64,000 nt of DNA from Parasponia andersonii (taxonomy: Eukaryota > Streptophyta > Magnoliopsida > Rosales > Cannabaceae), in assembly GCA_002914805.1 (NCBI GenBank), contig JXTB01000018.1, positions 331,030 to 395,029 of the forward strand, read 5' to 3'. Position 1 is the stretch's first letter. Each line of letters begins with the position of its first letter. The notes under the pieces were generated by a model. That model was not told where the DNA came from. It saw nothing but the letters and a program-made list of their open reading frames with translations, and searched no databases. This document shows positions 24,882 to 35,769 of the stretch, piece by piece. The position numbers were made by a program, and so were the translations under genes.

Positions 24882-25111
24882 GAGCTCAAAGAAAGAGAAA
24901 AATCATTCAGGACTTCTCACAAATAGTTGGTAGGCTTCATGCTTGCAGTCAAAGTCTGGTGGTAAGTAACCATATGGAAATGGGAGTGTTCATGGAGAGA
25001 GCCAGAGAAATGTTGAAGCTCCGCATCTTCGTGCGCGAAAGAGCAACTCTCAGATGACGAGATCTTTGTTTGTGTTTGGCTCCTTATATGCGCAGGACCC
25101 ATTATACTTTT

Positions 25112-26159
25112 GGGGTGTGACTAGTCCCGTTTTCCCAACAAACAAGACATCATCCAAGGCCCATTATATACAAACATAATGAGTGTAAGATCTGAAATGG
25201 TTCTCTGAAAAAGAAAAGAAAAATAGATCAGTTTCATTCTCGACACCTAACCAAAATCTCAGAATTAAATTCACTCATTTTCATTCTAATCATTCCTAGA
25301 AAAGACAAAAAAGAAGAAGAAAAATTTTATACAAAAATAGTTGCAATGAGTGACAAGGTCACTGACAAACATTTTTCAGTGTCGACGAAGGATCGTTCAG
25401 GAAGGAGGGTTGGCAGCAATGAGTCCACAGAGGAGGGTCGGTGGTGGAGCTCGTGTATATGGTAGAATGATGTTCTAAGTTTTTTCTTTATCAGGGCTCT
25501 ATGAAGTCGTAGAAGCAAAATGGGTTAATTGAGAAAATGAAAAAAGTTCAATGAAATGATAGTGTATTACACCAAAGGTTTGATGGAATATTCCATCGAA
25601 GATTTGGTGGAATATAGTTCCATCAAATTTCTTTCCATTAGAGAAGCTTTCTCTACTTAGGCTTTCCAAGCAAACATTAGAATTGCGCTCTTTAAAATCG
25701 TTTCCTTTCTGTGTTTTCCTTTGCCTCCAATGAAATCCACTCCAACGCACAATTATCTTCTTCTTCTTCTTCTTCTTCTTCTTCTTCTTCTTCTTCTTCT
25801 TCTCAGTAACCGAGTCTGTTCGCTAGATATCCCGCCATATCAAGTTGCTTATGCGATACACGTTCCAACACCATTATCCAACCATGGAAAGCTTTGATTC
25901 ATTGTCCGAGTTAGTTTTACTGGTTTTTATTAATGGCTTCCCGAAACCAGAACTGTGCTCCTCTTAGTCCCTCTACTATAAGCCCTAACTTTTCTTTTGA
26001 ACTTCTTTGTTTCTTTCAGAATATATAACAGAAATTAAGTTCTGGGTATTTGATTTTTTTTAAATCATTTTTGTATATATCTTTTTCTTTTTCTATTGGA
26101 ATTTTTTACATAGTTTTTTGTTTTATTATTATTGTTAAAAAATGGGAAGACGTTAGATT
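25112..26159. other. Non-coding DNA with a TTC microsatellite
   Basis: The left part resumes the host repeat cut by the LINE. Around 25800-26035 the composition is more gene-like (moderate GC, pyrimidine-rich stretch ending TTTCAG at 26015-26020), but no conserved protein can be read. A minus-strand frame at 25499-25750 has no known motif. Confidence 0.35.
25756..25804. repeat. (TTC)n microsatellite
   Basis: About 16 uninterrupted TTC triplets. A simple repeat useful as a length marker. Confidence 0.95.
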
Positions 26160-27440
26160 ACCAAGGATATAATTTTCTAGGCTACTATAGATAATCAGAT
26201 TTCTGAATAAATAGTTGGTAACTTATGGTAATTTGTAACCAAACACCACTCTAGTTAATGGTTCCCAAAACAGATAGAACCCAATTTGGTTTCTGGTTGC
26301 AAGAGTGACTAGTACGAAATTGGTTGATAATAATCAAATTTATTATTGATTTCTCTTATAATCATATAGTTTATTTATTTTATGGATTACTAGTTTAATT
26401 CGCTACTAATGGTAGAAAACAATTTGGCTTCTCCCTTTTAGTGAACAAATTAATAAAATTGATTTCTAATTTACAATAACCAATTTTAATTCAGTTACTA
26501 GTTTTCAATTATAGTAGAAACTAATGTGGTTCTTGGTTTCCAGTAACCAATTTGATTAATTACATTAATGGTTTCTAGTACTCAATTGGTTAATAACCAA
26601 ATTAGTTTCTGATTTCTAATGATAATTTAGTTATAGGTTTCAAGAGTGAAGACTGGTTTCCTTTAACAACTAAATTGGATGTTACTTTCTGGTAACTAAA
26701 TTGAGTGGTAGTTTTTAGTAACTAATGTTTTTAGTAATAACCAATTTGGTTACTAGTAGAAACCAATTTAGATTCTAATTACTAATAAAAACTAATCTAG
26801 ATTTTGTTTATTGATAGAAATCAAATTAGTTTTGGTTATGTTTTACAAAATACTATAAATGGTTACTAATTCTAGGATTGATAAATTGATTTTTGGCTTC
26901 CATAACTAGTTGTTAGTGATTTATTTTAAAAGTGACCAGTTATAGTATTAGTTGGTGGTTTTCAATAACTAAATTTGATTACTAGTTTTTCTAGTAATCA
27001 TATAGTTTCTTTGGTAACATTTGGTTTGTTTGGTTACTATTTTCAAGATTAATCAAGATTTGCATATATAATTGGTCACTATTGAAACCAATGACCAAAT
27101 TGGTTAATGAAATGACAGACTAAATAATGAAATGATAAATTAAATTAGTTTTTACTAATAACCAGTAACCACATTAATTACAGAAAACTGGAAATTAATA
27201 ATAAAATTAGTCATTGGAAACTAGTAACTAAATTGGTTTAAAAATAAGAAACTAAATTGATTTTAGAAACCAAAAGCCAAATTGGTTTTAGAAACTAGAA
27301 ACTAATTTTGTTAATTTATTTACTGAAAATATGAAACTAAATTAGTTTTTGATAATCAAAGAAACTAGTAATCGGTAAATAGATAAACTATGTGGTTATT
27401 AGAAGTTTAGGAGCAAGAGTCACTGTAGTTACTACAACCA

Positions 27441-27485
27441 NNNNNNNNNNNNNNNNNNNNNNNNNNNNNNNNNNNNNNNNNNNNN
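27441..27485. other. Assembly gap (45 N)
   Basis: Unknown bases within the degenerate repeat field near the orientation switch. Repeat structure may have prevented assembly. Confidence 0.99.
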
Positions 27486-27867
27486 ACTCTTTATACTATG
27501 TTTGCAAGAAACCACAAAAATAAAAACAATAACTAAATAAACCAATAATTAGAAACCATAGAAACTAACCAGTAATTGGAAACCAAATAGAAACCGTAAA
27601 CCAATGACCAAAGAAACATGGCTACTAAAAAATCATATGCTTACTACAGGTTATTTATTTTGACAAAAAGAAATTAAAAAAAAACAATCACAATATTGAA
27701 ACCGATGACCTTGCTAGAAATGATAAATTAAACTGGTTTCTAACCGGCAACCAAACAAACTAATAGAAACTAGAAACCAATAATAACCATTTTTGAGAGC
27801 CAATAACCATATCAATTTTTGAAACTAGAGACAGCATTAGTTTTAAAACTCAAAATCTAATTTTCTT

Positions 27868-28764
27868 AAGGGTGGCTCTATTGACATCCCTCTTTTTTTT
27901 TTTCTCTTTCCACCTCTATTTTAAATAGACCCTTTTCTACAATTTAAAAATTAAACATTTTGTTAACACACACCCTTTTAATCTTTCTTATTCCAAAATT
28001 GGCCATCATTAAAAAAAACAAGTGAAATTTCCTTTCCCATCTATTAGTTTTAAAAATTTCTCAATCATTTGTCTTGATATCTTTCAATCTTTTATTAATT
28101 TCTTGACAAAATCTCAACTTAAAAATCAAGATAGAGGGGGCCAGACTTTTGAGATTTGAAATACTCATCATGTTATATTTCTCCTTGAAAGATAGATTTC
28201 TTGAAATTAATTTTTTAGGGTTCTTAAGAACTTAGAAAAATAGAGTTACTTAAATTATATTTTAGGATTGTTTAATATTATTTTAGGGTTCTTGAGTATT
28301 TTTTTTAGGGTTCCTAAGAATTATAGAATAAAGTTAGAGTTCTTGAATTTTTTTAAGGTTCTTGAAAAGTAAGAAAAGTAATAAAATTTTTTGAATTATT
28401 TTGTAGTATGTTTTTCTATGACTAAAAAAATTTTATTTACCTAAAAGAATTGATTGATTAAGTTTTTTTAATGATTTGCTAATCAATTGTGTTCAAGGGG
28501 GTGTGTGAAGAAAAAAATATAGTTAAAAAAAATTCTAGATTTTTAATATTATTTACATCCATTTATATCTTTTTACGTAAGGTATTTATATTATTTAATA
28601 ATTAGTGGTGTGTGAAGAAAAAAATATAGTTAAAAAAAATTCTAGATTTTTAATATTATTTACATCCATTTATATCTTTTTACGTAAGGTTATTTATATT
28701 ATTTAATAATTAGTAAATAAAGAGTGGGAAGAGAAAAAAGATGGGTGGCAATAGAGTCGCCCTT
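27868..28764. mobile_element. MITE with about 50-bp terminal inverted repeats
   Basis: The left end AAGGGTGGCTCTATTG is mirrored by CAATAGAGTCGCCCTT at the right end, and similarity continues inwards for about 50 bp (CTCTTTCCAC / GTGGGAAGAG). Nearby, a repeat copy at 27300 reads straight through CTAATTTTGTTAATTT, showing the probable empty site. Inside are TTTTAGGGTTCTTGA-type subrepeats (28210-28370) and a direct tandem duplication of about 107 bp (28501-28607 and 28608-28714). No coding capacity. The target duplication is unclear because of T runs. Confidence 0.72.
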
Positions 28765-29109
28765 TTGTTAATTTGGTTATTGGAATCAAGAAACTAAATT
28801 ATTTTGATAATAAAAAAAATTAGTAACCATTAAATAGAGAAACTATATGGTTATCAAAATATCAGTAACTAGAAACCAAAACTAAACAAACCTATAATTA
28901 GAAACTATGGAAACAAATAGCAACTGTAAACAAGTAAACAAAGAAACATGGTTACTAAGAAACCATATGATTACTCTAGGTTCTTAAGCTCGAGGAGGAA
29001 AAAAAGCGACACTAGGTTACCAAGTACTTGTTTTTGCTAAAATAGTTGGTTAACTATAGTAACCCAGGAAAAAAACCAACAATAAACTAAAGTTTTTTTT
29101 CATTTTCCC

Positions 29110-29850
29110 AAACGATAATTCTATAAAAAAAAATTATGTATTCCTTGTTCCTTAAAGGTTCAAGGAAAAAAAAAAAAGTAGTGTCTTGTTTCCCTACGAA
29201 AAAAAAAAATAGTTCGTTTAGTCATAAGAAAGGGGAAAAAATAGCTAGTATTTTCATTTTTAAAAAAAAAAGTGAAAAGGGAATAACGTATTTTTTACAG
29301 AAAAAAGAAATGAAAAAAAACATAGTGAAAAGAAAAAAAGTATTAGGAAAAAAGAAAGGGGTAAAAAAAGATAAAAAGGAGAAAAATAAATAAAGTGAAA
29401 AAAACGGAAAAAGAAAAAAAAACAGAGCTAGTATTTTCGTTTAAAAAAATTTTAATAAAAACAAAAAAGAGGAAAAGGGAAAAAAGAAGATTGTGAAAAT
29501 GGAAATTTATTAGGAAAAAAAGGAGAGGGGAAGGAAAGATAAAAATGAGAAAAATAAATAAAGTAAAGAAAAAGAAAAGAATTGAAAAAATGAAAATAAG
29601 TGAAATGGGAAAAAAATTTCAAAAGAAAAAGAGAAAAAAGAAGAAAAAAGAAAAATAAATAAAGTAAAGAAAAAGAAAAAGAATTGAAAAAATGAAAATA
29701 AGTGAAATGGGAAAAAATTTTCAAAAAAAAAAAAAGAGAAAAAGGAAGAAAAAAAGATAGTGAAAAGGAAAAAGTATTAGGAGAAAAAAAAAATAAAAAG
29801 GAGAAAAAAATAAAGTAAAAAAAAAAAAGAAATTAAGCCATAGTCATGGG
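29110..29850. repeat. Polypurine (A/G) tract
   Basis: About 740 bp made nearly only of A and G on the + strand. It contains copies of AAAATAAATAAAGTRAAG at about 29382, 29551 and 29652, the last two in a near-perfect tandem repeat of about 101 bp. The Lys-rich frame on + and Phe-rich frame on - are artefacts of this composition. Confidence 0.85.
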
Positions 29851-30618
29851 AATACAATAAAGATGCATTAAGCCATTAGACGAGGTTTTTTCTACCTTCA
29901 CTATGTCACAATATTTAATCTATAAATTATTTTTATAAAGGAGAGGTTATTTACAAAAGGTCACCGGAGGTCCTATTTTTGAATTTGTTTTTAGGAAAAT
30001 CATATAAAACTTAGATGATTTTCGAAAAACAGAATCTCAAAATTATTTCTTAAAAATCATATTGGGTATCAGTTTCCCAATTGGTTATTATCAACTAAAA
30101 ACCAAACTAATAACTAGTCATGTTTTATCATTCTCAACAACAAAATAATTATTGATACTTATAGTAACCAATGACTAGAAACCAATAACTAAAGTTTTTC
30201 TTGATATCTAGATTAGTTACTAGTAACAAGACTAGTAAATACACGTTACTTTTTTAAGTAGTCATTAATTTAGAAAACAATTTGGTTGATAGAAACTAGC
30301 CACTAATGTTGTATCTAATCACTTTTGAAACTAGAAGTAAAATTAGTTTTGTACACTAATCAGAAACTTTCTGGTTAACAAAAACCAATAAATAGATAAA
30401 CCATTTCCAGACTCTCAAATAGCCAAAGAAATCGTCTAGTTACAAAAGAAACTTATAACTAAATTAGTTACCAGTAACGTATATAGTTGTTATAGGTCAC
30501 CAAGCACTCATTGTTTATTGAGATAGTTGGTTACCATACGTTACTAATTAAACTTGTTGACTGATAAGATAGTTGGTTACTTATAGTACCTTAGAAAATT
30601 ATAGTTGGCTATAATAAT

Positions 30619-31611
30619 TGTTGGTGTTGTTCCTACTAACTGTCCATATGTCTTCACTATCACAGAATACTTTTGATCTCGACCCAGATCGGAGAGGCGG
30701 GGGTGGCCACCTGCAAAGACTCTCCGATGCTTAAGTCAGATATTTACTCCCGAGATTGAATAGCAAAGACTAGGTTTTTGCTTATAATTTTTTTTTTATA
30801 TATCCCCTGTACTAGGGGGATGTATGGTATATATATATATAATCATGGAACCGAAAATATACCGGCTCTCAATTCCAGGATCGAGTACTCTTTCTCATCA
30901 TGACTTACTCCGAAAATCACGGATGGTAGTCACTATAATTTCCCTTGCATTATTGTGATCTACTTTCCGCCGTCCCTTATGGTACGAGCCTGGCAGGGGT
31001 GAGACTTTGGCAACCCGCCGTCTACTTATAATTTTTTTTTTTATATATATATCCCCTATACCGGGGGGATATATGGCATATATTTATATATATAATCTTG
31101 GAACCGAGAACTTACCAGCTCTCAATTTCAGGATCAAGTACCCTTTCTCATCATGACTTACTCCGAAAATCACAAGCCGTGGTTACTGTAATTTCCTTTG
31201 CATTGTTGTGATCTACTTTTCGCCGTCCCTTATGGTACGAGTCTGGCAAGGGCGAGACTTTGGCAACCCGCCAACCTGTCAGGACGGTTTGCCTAATGCG
31301 CACACCTACCCAGGATTGTATTAAATGCACTGTCTGGGTCTGGAGCAGTGCACTACCTCCAATGATCTTCTGGCAGAAGACCCTCGAGGCTTCTGACTTC
31401 CAGTTGTTGAGGCAAGAATTAGATTGGGCTGAACCCATCCAGGGTCTAGGATGGGCTTTTAAGTGACAACCAATGGGCCCATGTCGTATCACATGTGACT
31501 TATGTGGCTTTTAAGCGATCCTCCTAGACACGTGTCGAATAGTGTATCCCCTACCATCTATTGCACCACTTAACCGTCCACGTAGTGCGTGATCTAGGAG
31601 TGGGCCCCACA
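30619..31611 (-). repeat. LTR of the second Tat-like element with internal tandem duplication
   Basis: Boundaries in + coordinates are TGTTGGTG at 30619 and GCCCCACA at 31611. It matches 39838-40680. About 245 bp are duplicated inside: 30779-31022 and 31023-31268, both containing ATATATCCCC, GGAACCGA and CAACCCGCC segments. The other LTR has this segment only once. The polypurine tract GGGAAATGGGGCAGT (minus strand) adjoins at 31612-31626. Confidence 0.85.
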
Positions 31612-31851
31612 ACTGCCCCATTTCCCTATTTGATAGATTCGCATCCATCAAGTGAGGAAATCATGCCTCCAGTCCGCCAATTCGAAGGGTACGCATGGCT
31701 CATTACTGTCATTATTCCCTAGTTACTGATATTGGAACACGCCAACCCGTACTATGATTTTTTCAAATTTTTTAAATTTTAACGCTTCCGATTTTCTAGC
31801 ACTGTTCTCCTCTAGGGAAAACTTTTGCTCTCTTTGATCGCACTCATGATA

Positions 31852-32105
31852 ATGGCTCCGAACCAGAGTCAAAAACTCCATCCCTTCGCGGATTCCAAGT
31901 TAGACTCATTAAGGAGGTAGCTCTGCTTCCCCGACGGAGTCACCTTACAAAGGGTCGAGGGCCCGACAAACTTGTACCTTCGCTCATCCGCCCCCGAATG
32001 CTCCATCGTCTTGGGGAGGAAGCACCTGGAATGGCTGCGGTTTCCCCTTCCTCCCCTAGTCTACCAGTTCATCAGCCTGACGGGGATTCACCCGAATCCA
32101 CAAAA
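31852..32105 (+). pseudogene. Antisense ORF fragment of the second Tat-like element
   Basis: On the strand opposite to this element's own sense. It starts MAPNQSQKL and has one in-frame TAG at 31918. It then reads LEWLRFPLPPLVYQFISLTG before it is truncated at about 32105. The pattern FPLPPxVxQFxxLTGIxP matches the start of the same putative gypsy-type transposon domain seen at 16544-15975. Its presence in two distinct elements supports a real, conserved antisense gene in this lineage. Confidence 0.65.
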
Positions 32106-32966
32106 AAGAAAAGAAAATTTAGATTAAAAAAAATCAAAAAAGCCAATCAAACATAATAAATTTAATTAATGCATCATCGATATAGAATTAAAATATACGT
32201 TTTATTTTTATTTTCTGAAAAAATATTTTTTTGGTTTCTAAGAAGAAAAGTAATTCTCATCCTCATATGATCAATCCAATTGGAAGAAAAAGTACATTTC
32301 TTTGGTAAAAAATTTACCATCCCAAAAGATATGACTAAGTCTAGTTAAGAAAAATTCAAAGAGAAAATATATATTTTCTTATTTTACTATAAAATCCTCA
32401 TCCAAAAGTATGATTACATCATCTAATTTAGATGAATTTTCCACATAATTTTATAAGAAACATAATATAATTTTATGAAAAAGTAGTAAGAGATTTTTCC
32501 ACAGAATTTTATAAGAAACATAATATGATTTTATGAAAAAGTATTAAGAGGGAGAATAAGGGAGAAAAATCGGTAACAAGATTCATGTAGAGTAAGAGAA
32601 ATCAGAAGCTATCTAGGTCTTTTTTGAAAACAAGATGTTGTCCATATGATTTGAGATTTTGTGTTATCATGATGGGGGTTTTTGAGAAAGATAGAGAGAA
32701 AAATAAATTATATAACTTATAGAATGAAGTAGGGAAGCTTTGTTGTTTTCTATTATAATATATTTTAAAAAAAATAGTACATGTTACTAAATGGATGTAC
32801 TTTTTGAATATTTAGCACTCTTCTAATACCCTCCAAAACAACCATGGGATCTTTTAAAATTATTTTATGAAGAGATCCAATGATAATAGTATTATCCCTC
32901 AAAACAAAGTGAGACTAAGGAACTTTTTTTATTTTAAAAAATAGAAATTATTTTTTGAGAATAAGT
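32106..32966. other. AT-rich DNA with a 75-bp direct duplication
   Basis: Non-coding. TTTTATAAGAAACATAATAT..TTTTATGAAAAAGTA is present twice in tandem (about 32438-32480 and 32490-32548). Otherwise no feature. Confidence 0.5.
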
Positions 32967-33637
32967 AAGGATGTTTGGCATGATTTTTTTAGAACAATTT
33001 TTAAAAATAGAGTTAAAGAAAATAAAAAATTCAGATAACAACAAAAGGTTATTTTTAAAGTGTTTTCTTAACTTTTTCTTTTTCTTAAAAAAAGAAAAAA
33101 AAAACTCATTCTTCACATGACTTTTATATATACATTCTCTTGTAACTTTTTATTTCCTCATTTTCTCCCATCACTTTCTCTCTCCTTATTTTTTTTCATC
33201 ATTTTTACTCTTCAAATTTTATTCCATCATTTTCTCTCTCATTATTTTCTATCTTTTTATTTTTTTTAGTCATATTATCTCTCCTCATTCTCTATTGCTA
33301 CTTTATTTTTTTATGACTTTCTTTATCTTTATTTACTCTCTCTCTATGTATTTTTATCATTTTATCTCTCTTGTATATGTGTTTTTATTAATTTCTCTCT
33401 CTTCTATCTTTTATTTCTTCATTCTCTTTTATTACTCTCTCTCTTTCATTATTATCTTTCATTATCTTTTCTCTTATGACTTTTTTTTCTTCTTATTCTT
33501 TTACTTAAATTTATCTTTTATCACTCCCTCTTGACTTTTTCTTTCTAAATATTTTTTTATAATACAAATATGATTTTTTATATTCATCTTTTTTTCCCTA
33601 AAAACTGTTTTTAGAAAATATTTGCCAAACATCCTTT
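32967..33637. mobile_element. Probable MITE or foldback element with AAGGATGTTTGGCA ends
   Basis: The left terminus AAGGATGTTTGGCA and the right terminus TGCCAAACATCCTT (ending about 33637) are inverted. The next bases (ATTTTTTTAGAAC / GTTTTTAGAAAAT) are partly so. The interior from 33120 to 33540 is extremely pyrimidine-rich on the + strand with TTCTCTCTC repeats. No coding sequence. The target duplication was not resolved. Confidence 0.6.
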
Positions 33638-34077
33638 ATTCTTTGAAAACATTATGAAACAATTTTTGTTCTTATTTCTGATAATACTGAAAACAAAAAA
33701 TGAAAAAACAATGTCAAACATGTCCTAAATTGATGTCCATTATTATTAATTATTTTATTGTTATTTTGCTCGTTATTATTATTTTTTTTTAACAATCATA
33801 TAAAGCCCCGACTCTACGCGTTACGACAGCTAAGCATTACAACAACTAAGATCAACATCATGTATTAAGTGTAGCTCCTACCTTTTTCAATCTTTATAAT
33901 AGTATGTAGTACGTAGCTAGAGCTAGATTCGAATATTTGGAAATTGCCCTATGATCAGCTACAAGCTCCTTGTTGTCTGCCTTAATTTTGCTTCCAATTA
34001 TGGAACTTTATAGCTTGAGGCTATAAATAACTAGTTTTGTAGTATTAACCGGAACTCAGTTTCTCTATATATACATG
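33638..34077. other. Non-coding DNA
   Basis: No gene seen. Contains AT runs and, at 34078-34082, the CATAG target site of the solo LTR. Confidence 0.4.
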
Positions 34078-34082
34078 CATAG

Positions 34083-35461
34083 TGTCACGGTCTGGGAGTT
34101 TCAATACCAATAATGACTATGTGGTACCGAGACTTCCTAAGTCTCGGTCAGTTTTCCGCCTATCTGTGTACCATGGGTCACTTTTTCGCGCCTTTATATG
34201 TGCATATTCCAAGCCGCACACTTATAAGAACGACTCCCGCCGAGTCTTGCTCATAAACAACTATAATGGCATCTATGTGCCATGGCCTCCGCCGAGCCAC
34301 TCGACCCGTTCATAGGTTCTCAACATGCCTTCGAGGTTCACGCCACACACCCTCTCACCCAAGGATGTTCACACCTTGGTGACATATGTCGCTAGGTGCT
34401 GAGACTAAATCGACACTCCGTCTCCTCTGATAAAGCCCCACTAATACCTCTCGGATAGCTCCCGTGGTACTAAGGGTGTTCTCACGTCCATAGGCCAATC
34501 ATCGTGGCAACAAGCTCACTAGAGAGAAAACAAGTGCATATAATTTCTTAGCAGCTTGCAGCCTTGTGTGCAATCTTCTCGTATGGGAGCACCACGCCAC
34601 TTACCAATTTCCCACTTACTGTCGACGCCCACGTAAGGTCTACCGGAGACCAACATATGTTGAGGTATGCATAGTCTTGGCATATCACACATCCTCTAGT
34701 AATCCCTCTCTGCAAGTGACTTGTCTAAGGCTAACTTGTGTTGAGGCATACATAGTCTTTGCGCACCATGCATCCTCGGTCTCCCCATAAGTGGCCTTCC
34801 TGTGACTATCTCATGTTGAGCCATGCATAATCTAAGGCCCCATGCATCCTCTAGAAAGCTCAGTCCATGAATCATGCTTACGGTATAGTGGCCTACAAGT
34901 CGAACACACCACTAAACCTCCGAGTGGAGACTATGCGCAATACCGAGCGGCCGGTACTATCCATGAGTCTCTCTTCCTCGTGGAGACACTAAGGGTCTCC
35001 TCGTGGTTCCCTAGTGCCCGCCCCTACAAGCACTCTCCGTGGGCTAGTAAGTAGCTCACTTAGCCATCGGCGCTCATCATGGCCAGGGGTGGTGGAGAGC
35101 CAATACCATACACCCTCCCTTAAAGAGCATTTTGTGCTTTTGGCCTAGTTTCCCAAGGAAATATGATTTTCACCCGGGAATCATATGGCCTAATAAATAC
35201 TTTTCTTCAAGATATTAACGAAACGATCGCATATCTGTGATCCTCTCATCTAGAAGACGGGGTCCCTTCGACCGGAAAAATTATCGGACGCAAGATGAAC
35301 AAGTTAGAAAATTCTAACTATGTCCTGAACAATAGGAAAAATCCCACTATGTCTCGAAACTCTACATAAGTGACCGTAGGCCAACTCCCATGAGCAAAAC
35401 CACATGACTAGTTTCCTAGGCTCACTCTTATCATGAACGAGCCTTCTCGCGGCACATTACA
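34083..35461 (+). mobile_element. Solo LTR
   Basis: 1379 bp starting TGTCACGG and ending CATTACA, flanked on both sides by the perfect 5-bp repeat CATAG (34078-34082 and 35462-35466). It is much GC-richer than its surroundings and has no gag or pol nearby, so it is best read as a solo LTR left by recombination. Orientation is taken from the TG..CA ends only. Inside, three imperfect repeats with TGTTGAGGYATRCATAGTCT and CCATGCATCCTC motifs lie at 34660-34860. Frames of 70-77 codons within it have no known motif. Confidence 0.78.
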
Positions 35462-35486
35462 CATAGCACGTTAAGACATCAATCAA

Positions 35487-35489
<3 letters not shown>

Positions 35490-35529
<40 letters not shown>
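35490..35529. repeat. (AT)n microsatellite
   Basis: About 20 AT dinucleotides immediately left of MITE copy C. Confidence 0.95.
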
Positions 35530-35531
<2 letters not shown>

Positions 35532-35769
35532 TTGTCAATCCAATAGGTATTTTTTTTCTTTACTTATGGGTAGATTTTTTTTCTTAACCATTGGATCACA
35601 ATCTAATGATGATCCAATGGTTATAATGAAATGCATGAAAAGACGTGCATCATTAATACTCTTTCTCTCTCTTATTTTTTACAATAAAAAAATATGCATG
35701 CTAAATTTTCATTGGCCAAATTGATACCTATGTATAGGTAAAAAAAAAATATCTACTGGATTGGTGCCC
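35530..35769 (+). mobile_element. (TA)n-associated MITE, copy C
   Basis: Full-length copy. It starts GGTTGTCAATCCAATAGG and ends CTACTGGATTGGTGCCC. The interior is almost collinear with copy A, including TCATTGGCCAAATTGATACC. It is bounded on the left by (AT)n and on the right by ATATATATAA. Confidence 0.82.

Larger units (their letters stand above)
19103..25092 (-). mobile_element. L1-type LINE with RNase H domain, inactive
   Basis: A 6-kb non-LTR retrotransposon on the minus strand. Order from its 5' end (right): ORF1 with a DUF4283-like region and CCHC knuckle, endonuclease, reverse transcriptase, zinc-binding zf-RVT region and RNase H. The 3' end at the left has a short T run (19099-19106), which is the poly-A tail seen from the + strand. 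Flanks are matching target duplications of about 18-20 bp: GGGATCTATTGTACTTTT at 19085-19102 and AGGACCCATTATACTTTT at 25094-25111. All domains carry stops or frameshifts. Confidence 0.87.
26160..30618. repeat. Field of short degenerate repeats built on AACCAATTTGGTTACTAGT-like units
   Basis: Hundreds of variants of an approximately 20-bp motif combining the palindromes ACCAAATTGGT and ACTAGT with TTTCTAG or GAAACC. To about 27060 the + strand is T-rich (GGTTTCTAGT). From there to about 27860, and again at 28765-29080 and 30060-30600, it is A-rich (GAAACTAGTAACC), so the orientation switches within the field. It is interrupted by an N gap (27441-27485), a MITE (27868-28764) and a polypurine block (29110-29850). 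No coding sequence. Confidence 0.7.
30619..32105 (-). mobile_element. 3' end of a Tat-like LTR retrotransposon (minus strand)
   Basis: Contains a complete 3' LTR (30619-31611), a polypurine tract and about 500 bp of internal sequence, including the start of an antisense ORF. It breaks off at about 32105, where AAAAAAGAAAAGAAAA-type sequence begins. The partner end with primer-binding site and gag lies at 39263-40680. Confidence 0.8.

Noticed and set aside
25499..25750. Minus-strand frame of 83 codons before the TTC repeat
   Set aside because: No motif; it depends on repeated TTTGATGG..ATTCCATC text that is self-complementary.
28205..28370. TTTAGGG-containing repeats that look like plant telomere repeat
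   Set aside because: The unit is TTTTAGGGTTCTTGA-like with variable spacing, not tandem TTTAGGG heptamers; it belongs to the MITE interior.
29136..29393. Lys-rich open frame on the + strand
   Set aside because: It is a by-product of the A/G-only composition; no motif and no start context.
29452..29724. Phe/Ser-rich open frame on the minus strand resembling membrane protein
   Set aside because: Complement of the polypurine tract, so it appears hydrophobic only because of base composition.
31151..31492. 113-codon minus-strand frame
   Set aside because: Falls within the LTR of the second Tat-like element; composition effect.
33295..33534. Hydrophobic + strand frame resembling transmembrane segments
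   Set aside because: Lies in a pyrimidine-rich repeat inside a probable MITE; low complexity.
34082..35054. Frames of 70-77 codons in GC-rich DNA
   Set aside because: They lie within the solo LTR and match no protein pattern.
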